From CAYVUI01 sp964454745 (GTDB lineage: Bacteria; Planctomycetota; Phycisphaerae; Sedimentisphaerales; Anaerohalosphaeraceae): a stretch of 26,059 bases of DNA. Every line of letters starts with the position of its first letter. Positions within the stretch are counted from its first letter, which is position 1. A program made the position numbers and the translations under genes. The notes beneath the pieces were generated by a model, which saw only the letters and a program-made list of their open reading frames with translations, was not told the origin of the DNA and did not search any database. The DNA lies in assembly GCA_964454745.1 (NCBI GenBank), contig CAYVUI010000064.1, positions 1-26,059 of the forward strand. Reading direction: 5' to 3'. This document shows positions 23,951 to 26,059 of the stretch, one piece after another.

Positions 23951-24961
23951 TTATTCCATCGGGCTTTCCGGGGGCTGGGCCGGAGGATGCTGGGCCGCGC
24001 CGACTCGGCGGGGTTTTTCGATCTCAGTCAAAATCTTGCCTGCACGGAAAATCGTGACTGTCCCGGTGGATTCGCTGACGACTATGGCGATGGCATCGGT
24101 CACCGCAGTAATCGCCGCGGCGGCGTGATGGCGGGCACCCAGCCCGCGGGGCAGCTCAAATTCCTTCTGGCTGGCCGTCTTTAGATACGAACCGCAGGTC
24201 TCGACGACCCCATCGCCGCGGATGATAAACGCCCCGTCAATTGTAGAAAACTCCTTGATCGTCTCCTCGAAAGATTCGTCAAGGATATTTCGCTCGCCGT
24301 CGGGGTAGCCCTGAAAGGGGTTAAGCACGAGCTGGCGGGTCAAGGGAATGACGCTGTCCGTATCGCCCAGGACGAAAATCGCCCCCACGGGCTTGCCCTC
24401 CCGCCCTTCGCTGCCGAGTTGGGAGGCGAGATTGATGATCTTTTCGAGCACGTCAGCGCGGATCTGGCTGGGGGTTTGATCCATGGCGTCGGTCGTCGAG
24501 AATATCTCATATTCCCGCCCAAGCTGTGAAACGATGACGGTATCGATATTCCCGCTGCGGGCAATGCCGGTCAGGCAGACCACCGTATCGCCCTGCTTGA
24601 TGATCCCCTGTGAAAGGGCCATGAAGATCGCAATCTTAACCTGGCCGATACGCGAGAGGCGAACATCGGGCACACGAATGAATTTTTTTGAGGCATCCTG
24701 CTGATCCTGGTCCTGCTGGGCGTTGCGGGTAATGTAATACGCCTTCTTTTTTAGAGCCTTGGGCAGGGGCAGGTTCTGTTCCACGAGGGCATCGGCATAG
24801 ACAAAAATGGCCGCGGCCTTGCATTTACCCGCGATATCCGTCACATGATCGAGCAAAGCCTGCGAGATCGCATCCGGTGAAACGGCTGGGGTGCTTTTCT
24901 TTTTGCCGGACTTCTTTGCGGTTTTCTTTTTGGCTGCTTTTTTCTGTGTTTTTTTTGCCAT
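23951..24961 (-). CDS. DacZ-like diadenylate cyclase (c-di-AMP synthase) with Lys-rich N-terminal tail
   Basis: A 336-residue protein that should make c-di-AMP from two ATP. Residues 1-23 (MAKKTQKKAAKKKTAKKSGK, then KKS) form a basic tail. Residues about 30-155 look like a pyruvate-kinase-C-terminal-type alpha/beta domain (GDTVVCLTGIARSGNIDTVI), as in archaeal DacZ. The DAC domain covers about 165-315: GAIFVLGDTDSV, the catalytic IDGAFIIRGDGVVE (DGA at 242-244) and GLGARHHAAAAIT (RHH at 277-279, usually RHR). FRAGKI and a proline-rich tail end it. It lacks the DNA-binding helix-hairpin-helix of DisA; the basic tail may replace it (inference). GGAG lies 8 nt before the ATG. It lies 364 nt upstream of the tailed tubulin-like gene on the same strand. 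Confidence 0.87.
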   Translation of the reverse strand: MAKKTQKKAAKKKTAKKSGKKKSTPAVSPDAISQALLDHVTDIAGKCKAAAIFVYADALVEQNLPLPKALKKKAYYITRNAQQDQDQQDASKKFIRVPDVRLSRIGQVKIAIFMALSQGIIKQGDTVVCLTGIARSGNIDTVIVSQLGREYEIFSTTDAMDQTPSQIRADVLEKIINLASQLGSEGREGKPVGAIFVLGDTDSVIPLTRQLVLNPFQGYPDGERNILDESFEETIKEFSTIDGAFIIRGDGVVETCGSYLKTASQKEFELPRGLGARHHAAAAITAVTDAIAIVVSESTGTVTIFRAGKILTEIEKPRRVGAAQHPPAQPPESPME

Positions 24962-24982
24962 GCTTTTTCTCCCGTATCTCTT

Positions 24983-25013
24983 ATTATATCGAGATTTGGG
25001 GCGGATCCGTCAA
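24983..25013 (-). promoter_or_regulatory. Promoter of the diadenylate cyclase gene
   Basis: On the minus strand TTGACG (25008-25013) is followed by GATATA at 17 nt (24985-24990), overlapping TATAAT at 19 nt (24983-24988). It lies in the 108-bp divergent region with the DUF72 gene and gives a leader of only about 15-20 nt. Confidence 0.55.
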
Positions 25014-25069
25014 GGAGATTCTGGGAATTTATCCGTGCGGGAGACATTTTGAGACGGTAGAATCCAAAT

Positions 25070-25930
25070 ATGGCACAGAATCTTTTTATCGGAGTTGCCG
25101 GCTGGTCGTACCCGGACTGGGAGCGTGTAGTTTATCCGCGCGGCAGCGGGGACCGGCTGACCTTTCTGTCGCAATTTGTGGACTGTATCGAGATCAACAG
25201 CACGTTCTACCGTCCTGCCCAGGCCAAATATGCCCAATCCTGGCTCAACCGGACCCGGCACAAAGAAGGCTTTTTCTTTACCGCCAAGTTGCTGAATTTA
25301 TTTACACATGAGTTCAGCACGGACCGTAAAACGGCCCAAATGTTCACACAGGGGCTCATGCCGCTTTTTGAGGCACACAAACTGCGAGAGCTTTTGATGC
25401 AGTTTCGCTATGATTTTGACGACACGCCCGGGCATCGTGACCATCTTAAGCGACTTGCGGAGCTGTTCGGCCAGCAGTTTTTGCTCGTCATTGAAGTGCG
25501 TCACCGCTCGTGGCAAAATATTGAGGCACTGGCCTTTCTCGATGGTCTTGACCTGGCGGTCGCCAACCTGGATTATCCAACGGGCAGAGATTCGTTCGAT
25601 CTGGACACAGCAGGCTCCGGTCCGCTGGGTTACCTTCGCATGCACGGAAGAAACGAGGAAAAATGGTTCTCCAGGTCCAGCCGGGACGAAACGTATGACT
25701 ATTATTACAGCGAGGAGGAGCTGGCCGAAATCCAGGAGCGGATCCGCCGGCTGTCGAGGCTGTACCGCTCGGTCGTAGTCATTACGAACAACCACTACCA
25801 GGGAGCAGCGGTAGCCAATGCCCTGGAACTCAAGGCCAACCTGACGGGCAAAAAGGTGGATGTGCCCGAAGATTTACTGATGCGATACCCCCGGCTGGGA
25901 AAAAACGCGAAAAACCCGCCACTTTTTTAA
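25070..25930 (+). CDS. DUF72 (YecE-like) TIM-barrel protein
   Basis: A 286-residue DUF72 protein. FIGVAGWSYPDWERVVYP at the start, then FVDCIEINSTFYRPA, GFFFTAKL, LLMQFRYDF, LLVIEVRHRSW, GYLRMHGRN and VVVITNNHYQGAAVANAL near the end are the family's conserved segments. The fold is a TIM barrel with conserved acidic and Arg/His residues in the pocket, but the biochemical role is unknown. The ATG lacks a good SD. It is divergent from the c-di-AMP synthase gene across 108 bp; a functional link is not implied. Confidence 0.9.
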   Translation: MAQNLFIGVAGWSYPDWERVVYPRGSGDRLTFLSQFVDCIEINSTFYRPAQAKYAQSWLNRTRHKEGFFFTAKLLNLFTHEFSTDRKTAQMFTQGLMPLFEAHKLRELLMQFRYDFDDTPGHRDHLKRLAELFGQQFLLVIEVRHRSWQNIEALAFLDGLDLAVANLDYPTGRDSFDLDTAGSGPLGYLRMHGRNEEKWFSRSSRDETYDYYYSEEELAEIQERIRRLSRLYRSVVVITNNHYQGAAVANALELKANLTGKKVDVPEDLLMRYPRLGKNAKNPPLF

Positions 25931-25952
25931 AAATACGCCAAAATAAGTAATA

Positions 25953-26006
25953 ATGGCACTTGACATTAGTGCCATAATTGCCGATAATAGGTTTATGAAT
26001 TATAAT
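25953..26006 (+). promoter_or_regulatory. Regulated promoter with inverted-repeat operator at the right edge
   Basis: ATGGCACT (25953-25960) and AGTGCCAT (25968-25975) are perfect 8-bp arms 7 bp apart. TTGACA (25960-25965) lies inside the repeat, 17 nt before GATAAT (25983-25988). A second, overlapping pair, TTGCCG (25978) and TATAAT (26001-26006), also has 17-nt spacing. It points rightward, to a gene beyond the window. Confidence 0.65.
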
Positions 26007-26020
26007 TGAGTCCACTCTAA

Positions 26021-26039
26021 AAACCCGCTTTTAGGCGGC
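26021..26039 (-). terminator. Possible weak terminator at the right edge
   Basis: On the minus strand CCGC-CTAAAA-GCGG is followed by G and five T. The 4-bp stem is short, and it lies just downstream of the rightward promoter, so this call is tentative. Confidence 0.25.
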
Positions 26040-26059
26040 CCGGTTTACATTCCATCGGG

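Overview
The window looks like a chromosomal segment of a Planctomycetota bacterium, most likely class Phycisphaerae (Sedimentisphaerales-like). The clues are two secreted proteins with half-dockerin motifs (DFNNDGYVDLLD and VDINDACQLAANWL), a tandem pair of NKWYS/sulfotransferase-like TPR proteins, a divergent MurG, and a tubulin/FtsZ-family protein that is not canonical FtsZ. This placement is inferred from gene content, not from a marker gene. Most genes have a clear Shine-Dalgarno sequence, and several promoters share a GC-TATAAT style -10 element.

Left part (1-6840, all minus strand): the N-terminal half of carB, alr (alanine racemase), a large GT-C-fold membrane protein and a class I aminotransferase. 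The last three run as a cluster (16-nt overlap, then a 69-nt gap) from a promoter near 6980-7007; carB has its own extended -10 promoter. Positions 7116-9446 (plus strand) hold the NKWYS-TPR pair; the second copy has lost the nucleotide-binding signature. Positions 9476-13684 (minus) carry a histidine-rich metal-binding membrane protein, murG with a TTG start, a TM2-domain protein and an RhlE-type DEAD-box helicase.

Middle (13890-16832, minus): a small membrane protein, an AT-rich type II restriction-modification cassette (MT-A70-type adenine methyltransferase and a BglII-family endonuclease) with its own promoter, and a CreD-like membrane protein. From 17042 to 21472 lie genes for exported proteins: a PHP-domain phosphoesterase whose promoter carries three direct repeats at exact 11-bp spacing (a PhoB/OmpR-type layout), a GLUG-repeat protein, and a dockerin-tailed protein. 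Two closely related terminator hairpins occur in this section.

Right part (21913-25930): the most unusual section. A tubulin/FtsZ-superfamily GTPase carries a 180-residue lysine/alanine histone-H1-like tail at its N-terminus. The next gene upstream on the same strand encodes a DacZ-like diadenylate cyclase (c-di-AMP synthase) that also starts with a short tail of the same type. Two nucleotide-dependent enzymes with H1-like, probably DNA-binding, tails lie side by side. This may be a nucleoid-anchored cytoskeletal and c-di-AMP signalling module, and it is the best candidate for an undescribed system here. A DUF72 protein is divergent from it, and the window ends with a promoter whose -35 lies inside a perfect inverted repeat, presumably serving a gene beyond the right edge.
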